DNA of 64,000 nt from Acetivibrio straminisolvens JCM 21531 (GCF_000521465.1 NZ_BAVR01000004.1:47519-111518), one strand, 5' to 3'. Numbered from the stretch's first letter, positions 53,064-62,657 are shown. Notes: generated by a model not told the origin, from the sequence alone. Numbers and translations are program-made.

Positions 53064-53651
53064 TTAAAAATGGTTGTCGTCATTTAAAGAACTTAGAAAA
53101 CTTTCAAATTCATCTTTAGTATATGTACATACATTTCTAAAACAGTAATTTTTGAAAATATGTAAGCCAAATTTAATGTAATTCGTCTTACCCCATTTAG
53201 TAAATGTTTTTGCAATTCTATCTCTTGACTCCGATACTTGCACCCGGGTCTTAGGATCTTCATCGGTAGTATTATTCTTTTCCCCGTTATATACTAAAAT
53301 ATAGTCTGTGTGTTGTCGGGTATAGCTGATTCCTTTATTAATAATATCAGTTAATATAAGCAAACTATCGTATATCTTTTTCCTAATATCATATTCTTTT
53401 ACACAGCCATTTTTAAACTCAATAAAAACCGACTTTCCATCGGATTTAATCAAAAGTGCATCATTTGATTTAGGAGTAGTAGCCAAGTCCAAATCTCTAA
53501 TGTAATGATTTTTAACATTATCAAAATCTACAACTTCTAATAATGAATCCGTCATGGAATATTCAGAACCATCATTATGCTTATCTTTCGATGTTTCCTT
53601 TAATGTGGTCATATTTATCTTAAAAATTTCATAATCATCAACCTTAATCAT
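53064..53651 (-). CDS. PD-(D/E)XK-nuclease-like partner of the AAA ATPase
   Basis: 195 residues. SNDALLIKSDGKSVFIEFKNG contains Asp, then 11-12 residues later Glu-x-Lys, the PD-(D/E)XK metal site pattern with its usual beta-strands. Helical flanks (RKKIYDSLLILTDIINKG) and RQHTDYILVYNG follow; the C-terminal part (KWGKTNYIKFGLHIFKNYC) is typical of proteins linked with such ATPases. Its ATG overlaps the ATPase stop by 8 bp, so translation is coupled. An effector nuclease of a defence pair is the best reading, but catalysis is not proven. Confidence 0.55.
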   Translation of the reverse strand: MIKVDDYEIFKINMTTLKETSKDKHNDGSEYSMTDSLLEVVDFDNVKNHYIRDLDLATTPKSNDALLIKSDGKSVFIEFKNGCVKEYDIRKKIYDSLLILTDIINKGISYTRQHTDYILVYNGEKNNTTDEDPKTRVQVSESRDRIAKTFTKWGKTNYIKFGLHIFKNYCFRNVCTYTKDEFESFLSSLNDDNHF

Positions 53652-54906
53652 TGTTATACCTCACATTTTCTAAATCTTGAAGCGGTCCGGCTAGTTTTCG
53701 ATAAATTTCTTCAATATTCTCTGTAACGTCAGATATAATTGCTGCATCTTCATCCAAATCAGCAATGTAATACTTACACCTATCCGCAATTTTGTGCTTT
53801 GCAGCATAAACTTCAATAGCATTTAAAAAATACGGACTGTGAGTGTTTAATAGAATACGCACGCCAAATTCTTTCTGCAATAAAACTATCAATTCGGCAA
53901 AAATTAACTGCCATTCCGGATGTAGATGTATTTCCGGCTCATCAAGAATTATTGTTCCATTTTCTTCTAAACTCCTATTTAACAAAAGTGTTTTTAATAT
54001 CACAAAAGTTTTTAATCCGGTAGATATGTTTCTAAGTTCTAGAACTTCATCTTCTCCAGTTTTTTTATATCCATAGTTGGAATACTTATTTTTAACCAAC
54101 TCACCACTACAGATATTGTTAATCTTCGAATAGATGTTTTCCAGTTTATTTGCAGTTAACATCTCATTTATAACATTATCTTTGGAATTATCAAACAATT
54201 TTAATTTCAAATGGTGCCTATGATCTATATAACGTCCTAACGGAAATCCCCTATACATACCTTCATCCAAAACAAACGGGTCATCAATATATATTACCTC
54301 GGTGTTTAAATTGAGTACATTTGAAATAGATTGAACTTTATGAGTTTGAACTTCAATTAAAATCGTTTCGTTATTAATTATAAGTTCTATGCCACCTTTG
54401 CTATTGGCATAAATATTATTAACTTGTCCGTTGAATTCTGTATTAATTTTTTTTGTAAGTATTGTTTTTAGAATTACATCACGAGGAATGCTAATGACTT
54501 CTAATATTCTGTTTACCATTTCTTCTTGAGGAAATTGTGCCAAAGACTGCATATTGTGTTTATCAAGCTGGACAACAAAATCTCTCAACTCTTGTTTTAG
54601 TAATTCAGGATTGCTCTTATATTTCTCTTCGTCGTTAATTATGGAGCTTATAAAAGCCTCGATAAAACTACCGTGTTCCGTTTTAATGTAAGCATTAAAA
54701 GATACCGGTGATAAAATATGTTTTATACTTTCTTCTCTTTCTTTGTATATTTGATCATCTATTTTATAAAAACTATTAAAAACACTATATAATATCTTCC
54801 CAACAGTACTTTTACCGGTATTATTTTCACCGGCAATAACAGTAATACCATTAAGGTCTACCGTTGCCTCTTTTATTTTACATATGTTTTTTAAGGTTAA
54901 TCTCAT
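53644..54906 (-). CDS. AAA/OLD-like ATPase of a two-gene module
   Basis: About 420 residues, ABC/SMC-type ATPase fold. MRLTLKNICKIKEATVDLNG opens the domain; Walker A GENNTGKST; Q-loop region helical; ABC-type signature RNISTGLKTF; Walker B TIILDEPEIHLHPEW; His switch LLNTHSPYFLNAIE. The middle ~200 residues are a helical insert with no known domain. ATG at 54906 follows GAGGAGG. ATPases of this type partner with nucleases in Gabija-, Septu- and PARIS-like systems; here the partner is the overlapping PD-(D/E)XK-like gene. No Toprim domain is visible after the ATPase, unlike OLD nucleases. Confidence 0.85.
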   Translation of the reverse strand: MRLTLKNICKIKEATVDLNGITVIAGENNTGKSTVGKILYSVFNSFYKIDDQIYKEREESIKHILSPVSFNAYIKTEHGSFIEAFISSIINDEEKYKSNPELLKQELRDFVVQLDKHNMQSLAQFPQEEMVNRILEVISIPRDVILKTILTKKINTEFNGQVNNIYANSKGGIELIINNETILIEVQTHKVQSISNVLNLNTEVIYIDDPFVLDEGMYRGFPLGRYIDHRHHLKLKLFDNSKDNVINEMLTANKLENIYSKINNICSGELVKNKYSNYGYKKTGEDEVLELRNISTGLKTFVILKTLLLNRSLEENGTIILDEPEIHLHPEWQLIFAELIVLLQKEFGVRILLNTHSPYFLNAIEVYAAKHKIADRCKYYIADLDEDAAIISDVTENIEEIYRKLAGPLQDLENVRYNND

Positions 54907-54924
54907 ATAAAACAGCCTCCTCAA

Positions 54925-55315
54925 TATACTTTAAGACACAATACTCGAAAATCTTGCGAATTCAATTTTATCAACGGTAAACTGCAGGTTCCCAGGCTCC
55001 TTGCGTGCACAATATTCCATGCTGTTCAATTTACACTACAAATCAACAGAAAAATGACAAATTTAATTTACTGATACTAGAGTCACGTATTAAAAAGCAA
55101 ATAATTGGATATTGCTACTACTAAATTGGGATAGCTGTATAAAAATTTACATTTTTATTGTACAACACTAATTATAAACATATTAATTTAATCGCTGTGA
55201 AAAAGTCAATATTTACTATAAAAATATCTACGGTATAAGTAAGAACCCATCTTGTTTCTTTTGAAAGAGTATAAATCTGCATATAGCAGAACAACAATTA
55301 TTCTTCTTTTAAGAA
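54925..55315. other. AT-rich intergenic region upstream of the AAA module
   Basis: About 390 bp with no convincing frame or hairpin. It contains the probable promoter of the ATPase module. Base composition is more AT-rich than the flanking genes. Confidence 0.4.
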
Positions 55316-55696
55316 CTAACATTTCCCTCCGCAATAAGGGCAATAATTATATTCTGCAGGTACATCGGTTTTGCAATTTGCGCAATATTTGAAAGGCGAA
55401 TAACAGTTAATCTTCTGCAGATTTTCCTCCCTGATTTCTGTGGAAGGATTTTTTTCAAATTCCTTTCCTACGAAAGGATCCAACTCATAAAGACAGCCGC
55501 AACATGATGTTTTAACAATATATTTAACATTCCATCTGAAAATAGGTACAAAAAATATATGAAAATATCTGTAATACTTGTAAATTTCATATCTGGCCAA
55601 TCTTCCACATGACAAACAAGTAATATTGTTGTAGGTACCTATATACTTATCTTTATCCTGTATGCCAAAGATTGCGAAAAAGAACATATGACTCAC
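55316..55696 (-). CDS. Small zinc-ribbon protein
   Basis: 126 residues with two or more Cys-pair knuckles: ITCLSCGRLARYE, KTSCCGCLYEL, and the C-terminal CANCKTDVPAEYNYCPYCGGKC (two C-x2-C pairs). Resembles zinc-ribbon proteins of unknown role in Firmicutes. GTG at 55696 follows GGAG. No enzymatic motif. Confidence 0.75.
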   Translation of the reverse strand: MSHMFFFAIFGIQDKDKYIGTYNNITCLSCGRLARYEIYKYYRYFHIFFVPIFRWNVKYIVKTSCCGCLYELDPFVGKEFEKNPSTEIREENLQKINCYSPFKYCANCKTDVPAEYNYCPYCGGKC

Positions 55697-55828
55697 TCTT
55701 TCTCTCCATTATTACTTTATACTTATAATATAACCACTAAAAGAGAATAATTTCTATATATTTTTCAATGTTTTATCGGAGGCAATCCACAACGCCATAA
55801 CACTTTCTCCTTTTATAATTATAAATAA

Positions 55829-55889
55829 AAGCTCGGGACATCGAGTCCCTTCTCTTTTGCCTCTCTCATTTCATTCCAAGAGGCCAAAT
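55829..55889 (-). repeat. 60-bp dispersed repeat, copy 3
   Basis: Same element as at 46584 and 51738, same orientation; ~75 bp past the stop of the ABC ATPase gene. GAGTCCC and GGGAC arms are intact. Confidence 0.9.
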
Positions 55890-55894
55890 TAAAA

Positions 55895-55919
55895 GACGTG
55901 AAAGTATCCCCTCCACGTC
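55895..55919 (-). terminator. Hairpin between ABC operon and repeat copy 3
   Basis: Arms GACGTG (55895-55900) and CACGTC (55914-55919), followed on the minus strand by TTTTAATTT and the repeat. Confidence 0.55.
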
Positions 55920-55963
55920 AATAATCCAAACTTATAAATTCATCAATTCTATATGCTATTATC

Positions 55964-56749
55964 TTAATCTTTTTTATATCGGGCCAGAAACTGCTTAGTT
56001 CTCTCTTCTTTAGGGTTTCCAAACACTTCCTGTGGATGCCCCTGTTCAACAATCACGCCACCATCCATAAAGATAACACGGTCTGCCACATCCCGGGCAA
56101 AATCCATCTCATGAGTCACAATAATCATCGTCGTGTTACGATCCGCCAAATTCCTAATTACTTTCAGCACTTCCCCGGTAAGCTCAGGGTCTAAGGCAGA
56201 AGTAGGCTCATCAAAGCACAAAATGTCCGGCTCTAGAGCTAAAGCCCTGGCAATAGCTACACGCTGCTGCTGTCCGCCGGATATCATATGGGGATAGCAG
56301 TCCAACTTATCCGATAGACCGACCTGGGAAAGAAGCATTTTTCCCCGATCCTGAATCTCCTTCAAAATAGCTTTTTTATTCTGTTTGAAGTCAGGGCGTT
56401 CTTTGGCTAAAAGTTCTGCCGCCAATGTAACATTTTTTAAAACTGTATATTGAGGAAACAGGTTAAAATTTTGAAAAACCAATCCAAAATGAAGACGTTT
56501 TTTTCTTACTTCACTTTCCCGTTGAGTGGCAGGGTCCATTGCGTCAAAAATTACCTCATTATTTACAATGATGCTTCCTTTATCAGGCCGCTCCAGAAAA
56601 TTAAGGCACCTGAGCAATGTGGTCTTTCCGCTGCCGGATGAACCTATAATGGAGATTACTTCTCCTTTTTCCAATGAAAAATCAATCTTTCTCAGAACCT
56701 GTACGGTTCCAAAACTTTTCTCAATACCTTTTACTTCTAAAAAAGCCAA
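55964..56749 (-). CDS. Polar amino acid ABC transporter ATPase
   Basis: About 261 residues. Walker A GSSGSGKTT, Q-loop VFQNFNLFPQYTVLKN, signature ISGGQQQRVAIARAL, Walker B ILCFDEPTSALDPE, switch IIVTHEMDFARD. The NFNLFPQ and the overall length are those of GlnQ/TcyN-type subunits. TTG at 56749 follows GAAGGGG. Third gene of the binding protein - permease - ATPase operon. Confidence 0.93.
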   Translation of the reverse strand: MAFLEVKGIEKSFGTVQVLRKIDFSLEKGEVISIIGSSGSGKTTLLRCLNFLERPDKGSIIVNNEVIFDAMDPATQRESEVRKKRLHFGLVFQNFNLFPQYTVLKNVTLAAELLAKERPDFKQNKKAILKEIQDRGKMLLSQVGLSDKLDCYPHMISGGQQQRVAIARALALEPDILCFDEPTSALDPELTGEVLKVIRNLADRNTTMIIVTHEMDFARDVADRVIFMDGGVIVEQGHPQEVFGNPKEERTKQFLARYKKD

Positions 56750-56763
56750 CAAAACCCCTTCTT

Positions 56764-57425
56764 TCAAACACGGAAATAACTAAGCTTCTTCTCTACCCAA
56801 TCAAGGAGTACGGTTAACACTCCACCAAAAACAAGGAAATATATACCTGTAGCAAAGAGAGGCCAGATAAGTCCTTTATTGGTGTATTCTCCAGCCATCA
56901 TAATAATTTCTTTATTTGCAATAATACGGGCAAGAGACGTATCCTTCACCAAGGTAATTACCTCATTGCCGATTGGAGGAACAATACGCTTTATTACTTG
57001 CAGCAGTGTTACATGAAAGAAAATCTGTCCTTTTTTCATGCCCAAAACCTGGCCCGCTTCATATTGTCCCACTGGTATGCTCTCAATACCGCCTCGATAA
57101 ATCTCCGAAAAATAACAAGCATAGTTGATAATAAAAGCAACGGTTGCAGCAACAAAACGTCCCGATTCACCGCTTGGCCAGGAAAAAGGCATATTCAAAA
57201 GACCCGGCCCAAAGAAAATTACTATAAGTTGCAGCATCAGCGGCGTTCCACGGATTATCCAGACAAAAGTCCGCACCACCCAGCGAAGAGGACGGAAACG
57301 GCTCATTGAACCAAAAGCAATCACCATCCTAAAGGCAGTGCAAACAAAAGTGTTAATATAAAAAGCTTACAATTGAGCAAAAAGCTCTCAGACAAACGAC
57401 CGAAAATTACCAAAATCTCATTCAT
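56764..57425 (-). CDS. Polar amino acid ABC transporter permease (frameshifted)
   Basis: About 220 residues, five helices. VRTFVWIIRGTPLMLQLIVIFFG and the EAA loop EAGQVLGMKKGQIFFHVTLLQ are the HisM/GlnP signature. The true start MNEILVIFGRLSES at 57425 is separated by a one-base loss near 57330 (PLG-MVIAFG). It pairs with the ATPase just downstream and the binding protein just upstream. Confidence 0.92.
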
Positions 57426-57505
57426 ACTTTTTTACCCCAATATACAAACGCTAGGACAGAGGATTATCCCTCTGCCCTTAGCTCAATTTGTTATGTATAA
57501 AAAAC

Positions 57506-58315
57506 TTATTTTGCAAGTTCCAATCCATACTTTTCAGCCAATGCTGCCATTGTACCATCTTCAAAAAATTCATCGAAAATCTTATTCACTTCTGCGCAAA
57601 TATCAGAACCTTTGCGGAAGGCCACTCCATAATCCTCTTCAGCCAAGTAATCAACAATAACAATATCATTATAGCTAGTACCTTCACCGGTCATTGTTTT
57701 TGCCAAAGTTAAGTCCAACACAGCTGCATCAGCAGTACCGGATTTCAATTCCATCAAGCAATCTGTCTGCAATGTCTTAGGAACAAAGTTTGCCTGCTTC
57801 AAATTATCATCAGCCTTAACGGTGTTTTCACCGGCCGAACCCTGCTCAGCCACTACGGTCTTTCCTATTAAGGATTCCGTTCCGTTATAAGCAGTGCCTT
57901 CCTTCACCAAAACCACCTGAGCATTCTTTACATAAGGCTTGGTAATTTCCATTTTGGCCTTACGTTCATCATCAATTGTCAATCCATTCCAAATACAGTC
58001 GATAGATTTTGCATTCAGTTCCACTTCTTTAGTATCCCAGTTGATTTCAACAAATTCAGGTTCAAGCCCCAGCTTCTCACACGTCAACATTGCCAGCTCT
58101 GTGTCAAAACCGGTAAAAACGCCATTTTCATCTGTATAATTCATAGGCTCATAATTGGTGTAGCCAATGATTAGCTTGCCTTTACCTTTTACGTAATCCA
58201 AATCACTTCCATCCTGTGTTTTATTGGCTTCCCTACTGCCACAAGCTGCCAAAGCCAAAACCATTGTTAGCGCTAAAAGCAGCGACATTAGTTTCTTCAT
58301 TTTTAATTTTCTCAT
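57506..58315 (-). CDS. Amino acid ABC transporter substrate-binding lipoprotein
   Basis: About 269 residues. ATG at 58315 follows GGGGGAA. The signal ends in the lipobox LAAC (ALAACGSREANK). The mature protein is a cluster-3 periplasmic binding fold: GKLIIGYTNYEPMNYTDENG, FDTELAMLTCEKLGLE, DCIWNGLTIDDERK, GKTVVAEQGSAGENTV, YGVAFRKGSD. Polar amino acids, cystine or histidine are typical ligands; the exact one is uncertain. First gene of the operon. Confidence 0.93.
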   Translation of the reverse strand: MRKLKMKKLMSLLLALTMVLALAACGSREANKTQDGSDLDYVKGKGKLIIGYTNYEPMNYTDENGVFTGFDTELAMLTCEKLGLEPEFVEINWDTKEVELNAKSIDCIWNGLTIDDERKAKMEITKPYVKNAQVVLVKEGTAYNGTESLIGKTVVAEQGSAGENTVKADDNLKQANFVPKTLQTDCLMELKSGTADAAVLDLTLAKTMTGEGTSYNDIVIVDYLAEEDYGVAFRKGSDICAEVNKIFDEFFEDGTMAALAEKYGLELAK

Positions 58316-58352
58316 CTTTAATTCCCCCAATTTCAATCAAAAATACTTTTTC

Positions 58353-58380
58353 ATTATATCACGTTAACATAATAAAGCAA
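58353..58380 (-). promoter_or_regulatory. Promoter of the amino acid ABC operon
   Basis: Minus strand TTGCTT (58380-58375), 16-bp spacer, TATAAT (58358-58353), ~40 bp before the start codon at 58315. Confidence 0.6.
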
Positions 58381-58432
58381 AGACTTTTTAATCACATAAT
58401 AGCGTAATATGTTCATATATAGCTACCGGAGT

Positions 58433-58876
58433 CTATGCCTCGTATGGATTGGCTTTATTATAATTCTCCCTTGCTTCCTTCCAGTCGACCAATAGATTAT
58501 AACGTTTTGATTTGAAGCGCAGAACACAATAAGAAGGATCTTCCGGTCCGCTGAAGTGATTTAAAAGACCGTCATACCACATCTCTCTTTTTATCTCCGG
58601 ATCGGTCAATACTTCGATTTCCCCAACTAAAGTAATGTTGTAGTCATCTGAATTAAAGCAAACACTGGCCCTGTTACATTTATCAATCCGGTTAGTTTTT
58701 GGTGCGCCTAATCCGGTACAGAAAGTAATCCAGTTGATTCCATCAGCTTTTGAAGCTGTAATTGTAGATACTGTAGGATAACCATCCATATCTATCTGAG
58801 CCAATACACAGTATGTTCCTTCTCCTGTGTTTTTTTCAATAATCTCCCCTGCCCGCTTGAGTATATCCTGATTCAT
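58433..58876 (-). CDS. Pyridoxamine 5'-phosphate oxidase-like flavoprotein (general stress type)
   Basis: About 147 residues, split-barrel fold: YCVLAQIDMDGYPTVSTITA, INWITFCTGLGAPKTNRI, ASVCFNSDDYNITLVGEIEVL, YCVLRFKSKRYNLLVDW. Short members like this bind FMN or F420 and are often called general stress protein 26-like. ATG at 58876 follows CAGGAGGTC. Monocistronic. Substrate unknown. Confidence 0.82.
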   Translation of the reverse strand: MNQDILKRAGEIIEKNTGEGTYCVLAQIDMDGYPTVSTITASKADGINWITFCTGLGAPKTNRIDKCNRASVCFNSDDYNITLVGEIEVLTDPEIKREMWYDGLLNHFSGPEDPSYCVLRFKSKRYNLLVDWKEARENYNKANPYEA

Positions 58877-59059
58877 TCTGACCTCCTGACTTTTGTTAAT
58901 AAATCTCAGTATTTCACTCATTCGTTGACTGAATTTATGCCTTTCAAATCGGATTATCTTATTCTATTGCTAAGGAATTAAGGATGAGCCTAACCTTCTT
59001 TTACCTGCCATTTAAAATTATTTTATCACATAAAAACAGACGAATCATTAAAGCTTTGA

Positions 59060-60423
59060 TTATTCTTCCTTTCGAAATACAGGAATCTTAACCGTAACGT
59101 CCCCTCCGCCATTCTTGTCATTCGATAATATAAGTTCTCCCTTGTATTTTGTAATAACGGTATTTGCTAAAAATAATCCCAACCCGTGATGCCCGTTTTT
59201 TGACCTGCTTTCATTCTCCATAAAGAATTGCTCTTTTCCATACTTTAGTGCCTTATTAGAAAAGCCTTTGCCTTGGTCAGTTACTTTGACAGTCAGTTCA
59301 GAATTATCCGCAACACTATATATCGTAATTGTTGAGGCCTCCGGAGAAAAATCAAATGCATTTTTAATTATATTCATAATTGCACGTTCGAATTCATTTT
59401 CAGAACCTTTAATATATAAATTGTCTTCAACATCTACTTTCCAGACTATGTTAATCTTTTTTGCCTGACTTAAAGCCTCACTTTGAATTTTTAAAGAATT
59501 TAAAACTTTTGTAACCTTGATATTTTCGTCCGGTTGTTCTTTATCAATTTCCTTTTTTGTAAAACTCAATAACTTTTGAATATATGCATCTATTTACTGA
59601 CTGCCTTTGACTATATACTCGCAGTAGTTTTTTTGCTCCTCCGACAACTCCGTTTCCTTAAGCAATTCGGCATTTCCTCTGACTATAGTGAGAGGTGTTC
59701 TTATATCATGGGCCAATGCTGCAACCTGCTCCCTCTTTTGCTTCTCCAATAACCACTGTCCCTCCAGCGAAATCTTTAAAGAGCTTTTCATCTTGTCAAT
59801 CCCGTTAAGGACCATACCTATCTCTTCTATATTGCTGCTACCCACGCTAAAATCCAAATCCTGTTCCTGTATTTTTTCCGTAGCTTCAAGAAGGGTTTGC
59901 AATTCAACATTGACCTTTTTGGCAAATCGATTGGACCACAAGACAATTATTGTAACCAGTTGAAGCAGAAACAAAATTAGAGTAACCAGTTCTGCATTGG
60001 GTAAAGCTCTTCTCAATTTGTCATTTTTAAATTGCATCGTTAAGGGGTATCTAATAATCAATATATCGTTTTCTCTCACAATCCCAACAATATATTTTGA
60101 CAAAACTGCTGTTTTGTCCCCTTTACTATAAGCATCCCAAAGCGTTTTCTCATTTTTAGGAGAAAAATTTCCATATAAGTAGTGTCCATCTTTTGAATAA
60201 ACACCAAAACTACACATTGGTGTTAACAGCTCCATTGTTACCTTGGGGGAATTCTTTAGCTTTTCATAATTTTTTTCAATCACTTTTTCAGAATAATTTG
60301 CGGGATACAACATAGAAGTTGAAGCAACCATGAAGTAATTGACTAAAAACAAAGTAATAATCAGAGCCCCAAGAGATACAACATACTCAATAAAATCGTT
60401 CGAAGATTTTTGCTTTTTTTCAC
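59060..60423 (-). pseudogene. Sensor histidine kinase interrupted by an in-frame stop
   Basis: Starts GTG at 60423, overlapping the regulator stop; a base is missing near 60363. Two membrane helices flank an outer sensor (~115 residues), then VAALAHDIRTPLTIVRGNAELL (phospho-His), N-box IMNIIKNAFDFSPEA, DQGKGFSNKAL and HHGLGLFLANTVI. A TAA at 59596-59594 interrupts the dimerisation domain after CEYIVKGSQ; the frame continues without shift as IDAYIQKLLSF. CAA or CAG to TAA would explain it, so it could be a point nonsense mutation or a base error. Its partner regulator is truncated, supporting real decay. Confidence 0.7.
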
Positions 60424-60911
60424 TCCCATTTGTACCCTATCCCCCAGACTGTTTTAATTGGTTTTTCTCCAAATTGCATGAATTTTGCCCGGATATTTTT
60501 AATATGCTCAGCAATTGCGCTTAAATTGCTTTCCTTTTCAAATCCAAAAACATATTCAAATATTTGCTCCTTTGAAAAGACCTGACCGTGATGAAGGGCT
60601 AAATACTCACATATTTCATATTCACTCTTGGTAAGAGGAATCTTATTATCCATAACAAAGCACTCTTTACCGGACATTGAAAATCTAGTTTTACCTACAC
60701 TAATCGAGTTTATCTTTTTTCTTTGCTCCCTTCTAATGTGGGCATCGACTCTTGCACGAAGCTCTTGAACCCCAAAAGGTTTTGTCAAATAATCATCTGC
60801 TCCCAGGCCCAATCCTTTTATAATATCCGCTTCCTCTGTTTTTGCTGTGAGAAATAAAAAATGCAAATCATAAGGAGGCCTATTTGATTCATAAATTAAA
60901 TGCCGGTACAT
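60420..60911 (-). pseudogene. OmpR-type response regulator lacking the N-terminal half of its receiver
   Basis: Reads HFLFLTAKTEEADIIKGLGLGADDYLTKPFGVQEL and a complete winged helix (IPLTKSEYEICEYLALHHGQVFSKEQIFEYVFGF..KTVWGIGYKWE). The first ~60 residues with the acidic pocket and phospho-Asp are absent; upstream sequence belongs to the GrpB gene, whose end overlaps. Without the phospho-Asp it cannot work normally. Its tail resembles BceR-like regulators, but no bacitracin-type ABC genes are present. Confidence 0.75.
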
Positions 60912-61479
60912 ACTTTCCTTTTAATTCATTTTTCGCGGCCCGTGTCGCTTCTTTTATAAATTCGGATTTTGCTTCTGTATATCCATCACGATTAAATTCG
61001 TATATCTTTTTAAGTTCCAGCTTGAGCTTACCGTACCTTTCAGCCAAATCAGGATTACTAATCAAATAATCTCTAAAATATAATTCATCCCAATCTCCAG
61101 CATATCTCACGTGGACATGATAAGCTTGACCTTTAAATCCTTCCGGAGTATATCCCTTTAGAAACATCATATGCGGAGGAGGGTTATCAACCTGAGGGCT
61201 ATAGATATAACCGATGGACTCCATCTTTCTTATTATGTAGTCATTCTCAACATGTTCAAATACTTCAAGCAAAATATCAATTGTTGGCTTTGCTATCATT
61301 CCGGGAATTGACGTACTTCCATAATGGTTTATTCTAAAAATGTTTTCAACTCCAATTGCTTTTTCAATATGTAATTTTTCTTCGCTATAAAGCCTGGGCC
61401 AATCTTTATTGTATTCAGTAATTGTTATCGGAAATAATCTCCTCAACTCTTCGTTGTTCATTTCACAAAGTTTTTTCAT
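60889..61479 (-). CDS. GrpB family (UPF0157) nucleotidyltransferase-like protein
   Basis: About 196 residues. INHYGSTSIPGMIAKPTIDILLEV carries the nucleotidyltransferase fold signature (GS then D-x-D-like) of GrpB proteins; further PPPHMMFLKGYTPEGFKGQAYHVHVR and FRDYLISNPDLAERYGKLKLEL are typical. Soluble. Biochemical role not established for the family. The start could be 61491 (TTG) or 61479 (ATG). Confidence 0.85.
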   Translation of the reverse strand: MKKLCEMNNEELRRLFPITITEYNKDWPRLYSEEKLHIEKAIGVENIFRINHYGSTSIPGMIAKPTIDILLEVFEHVENDYIIRKMESIGYIYSPQVDNPPPHMMFLKGYTPEGFKGQAYHVHVRYAGDWDELYFRDYLISNPDLAERYGKLKLELKKIYEFNRDGYTEAKSEFIKEATRAAKNELKGKYVPAFNL

Positions 61480-61560
61480 TTTACTTATCAACCTTTATTC
61501 TTCTTTGTAAACATTTTTCAAATTCCGCTTTACGGATTATGCAACTGTAAGAGGCATACT

Positions 61561-62004
61561 TCAGAACTCTTTCTTTAAATAAACCATATCAACCAATTGA
61601 ACCCCGTCCTCATACATAAGGTGGTCATAGTTATCTGTAAAAAAATTTTCAACTCTGTGTGATACTTTAAATCCACAGCTTTCATAAAATCTAATTGACC
61701 GAGGAACGTCTCCTGTACCAACTAGAAATGTTTTACACTTATCCTTGTAGTACTCAAATATATAATTTATCAGGTATCTTCCGTAACCTTTTCCACGGTA
61801 CTTTTCATATGTAGCTATGTTTTTCAGTTCAAATATATTTTCACCCTCCTGCGTTACAACACAGATGCTTTTTAAATCTCCATCATATAGGGCAAATACA
61901 TCTCCACGGTCTAAATATTTATCGATCATATCCTCCTGTTCATCTGCCAGGAGTAATAAATCTAAAAAATCCTTTTTATTTTCCTTAATATGTTTAACTT
62001 CCAT
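61561..62004 (-). CDS. GNAT family N-acetyltransferase
   Basis: About 147 residues. [27 protein letters not shown] holds the acetyl-CoA motif (R-G-K-G-Y-G), followed by [23 protein letters not shown] at 62004 follows AGGAGGTCAAGA. The acceptor substrate is unknown. It lies 36 bp after the HEAT-repeat gene stop in the same direction. Confidence 0.85.
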   Translation of the reverse strand: MEVKHIKENKKDFLDLLLLADEQEDMIDKYLDRGDVFALYDGDLKSICVVTQEGENIFELKNIATYEKYRGKGYGRYLINYIFEYYKDKCKTFLVGTGDVPRSIRFYESCGFKVSHRVENFFTDNYDHLMYEDGVQLVDMVYLKKEF

Positions 62005-62039
62005 TCTTGACCTCCTACACGTCAAAATCCTTTTAATCA

Positions 62040-62657
62040 TTATTCCATGTTTTTAAGAATAACTTTTAAAGCACCCTTTGCGTGAATACGTGTTACTCTG
62101 TCTTCATCCTCCAGCTTTTTCTCAAGCTTCTTTATAGATCTCTCTACTATGTCGGGTCTTGATTTTCCCATTACTCTAAAGAATTCCGGTGATTCACCTC
62201 TTACATACTCAGTATCCGGATCATCCAGTAAACTTTCATAAATGTCTATGTACTTTTCAAAAATCTCAGGCTTTGTATTTGCTATATTTTCAGATGCCCA
62301 AATCATACTGTGCCTGACTTTTGCACATTTATCTCTAAACATATGTATTATTTCTTCTATTCTGCTCTCTACTAATCTTGGATCAGCCCTTCCGATCCAT
62401 CCTAATGCAAATAGTGCATTTTCTCGTATTTTATCACTATACCACTCCGGTCTGTTTCTTCCGATTTGGCCGGCTGTCCAACAGGCATATGAGCAAATAT
62501 CCTCATCACTATGATGTAACTTATTTTTAATATCAGCAATTATTGTTTCAACCGCATTGGGGTTGTGAAAAGCTACTCTTGATATTACCTTTAGTGCTTG
62601 AAGTAATACTTTTTTATTATCAGTATTTATTTCCAATACTGCTTGTTGAAAGTCCAT
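62040..62657 (-). CDS. HEAT-repeat protein
   Basis: 205 residues built of about five helical HEAT-like repeats: [86 protein letters not shown]. The repeat Pro/Arg positions match PBS-lyase-type HEAT repeats. No catalytic motif. Probably a protein-binding scaffold. Confidence 0.8.
   Translation of the reverse strand: MDFQQAVLEINTDNKKVLLQALKVISRVAFHNPNAVETIIADIKNKLHHSDEDICSYACWTAGQIGRNRPEWYSDKIRENALFALGWIGRADPRLVESRIEEIIHMFRDKCAKVRHSMIWASENIANTKPEIFEKYIDIYESLLDDPDTEYVRGESPEFFRVMGKSRPDIVERSIKKLEKKLEDEDRVTRIHAKGALKVILKNME

Noticed and set aside
46584..55889. The three 60-bp repeats as a CRISPR array
   Set aside because: Copies are 4-5 kb apart with genes between, and no short regular spacers.
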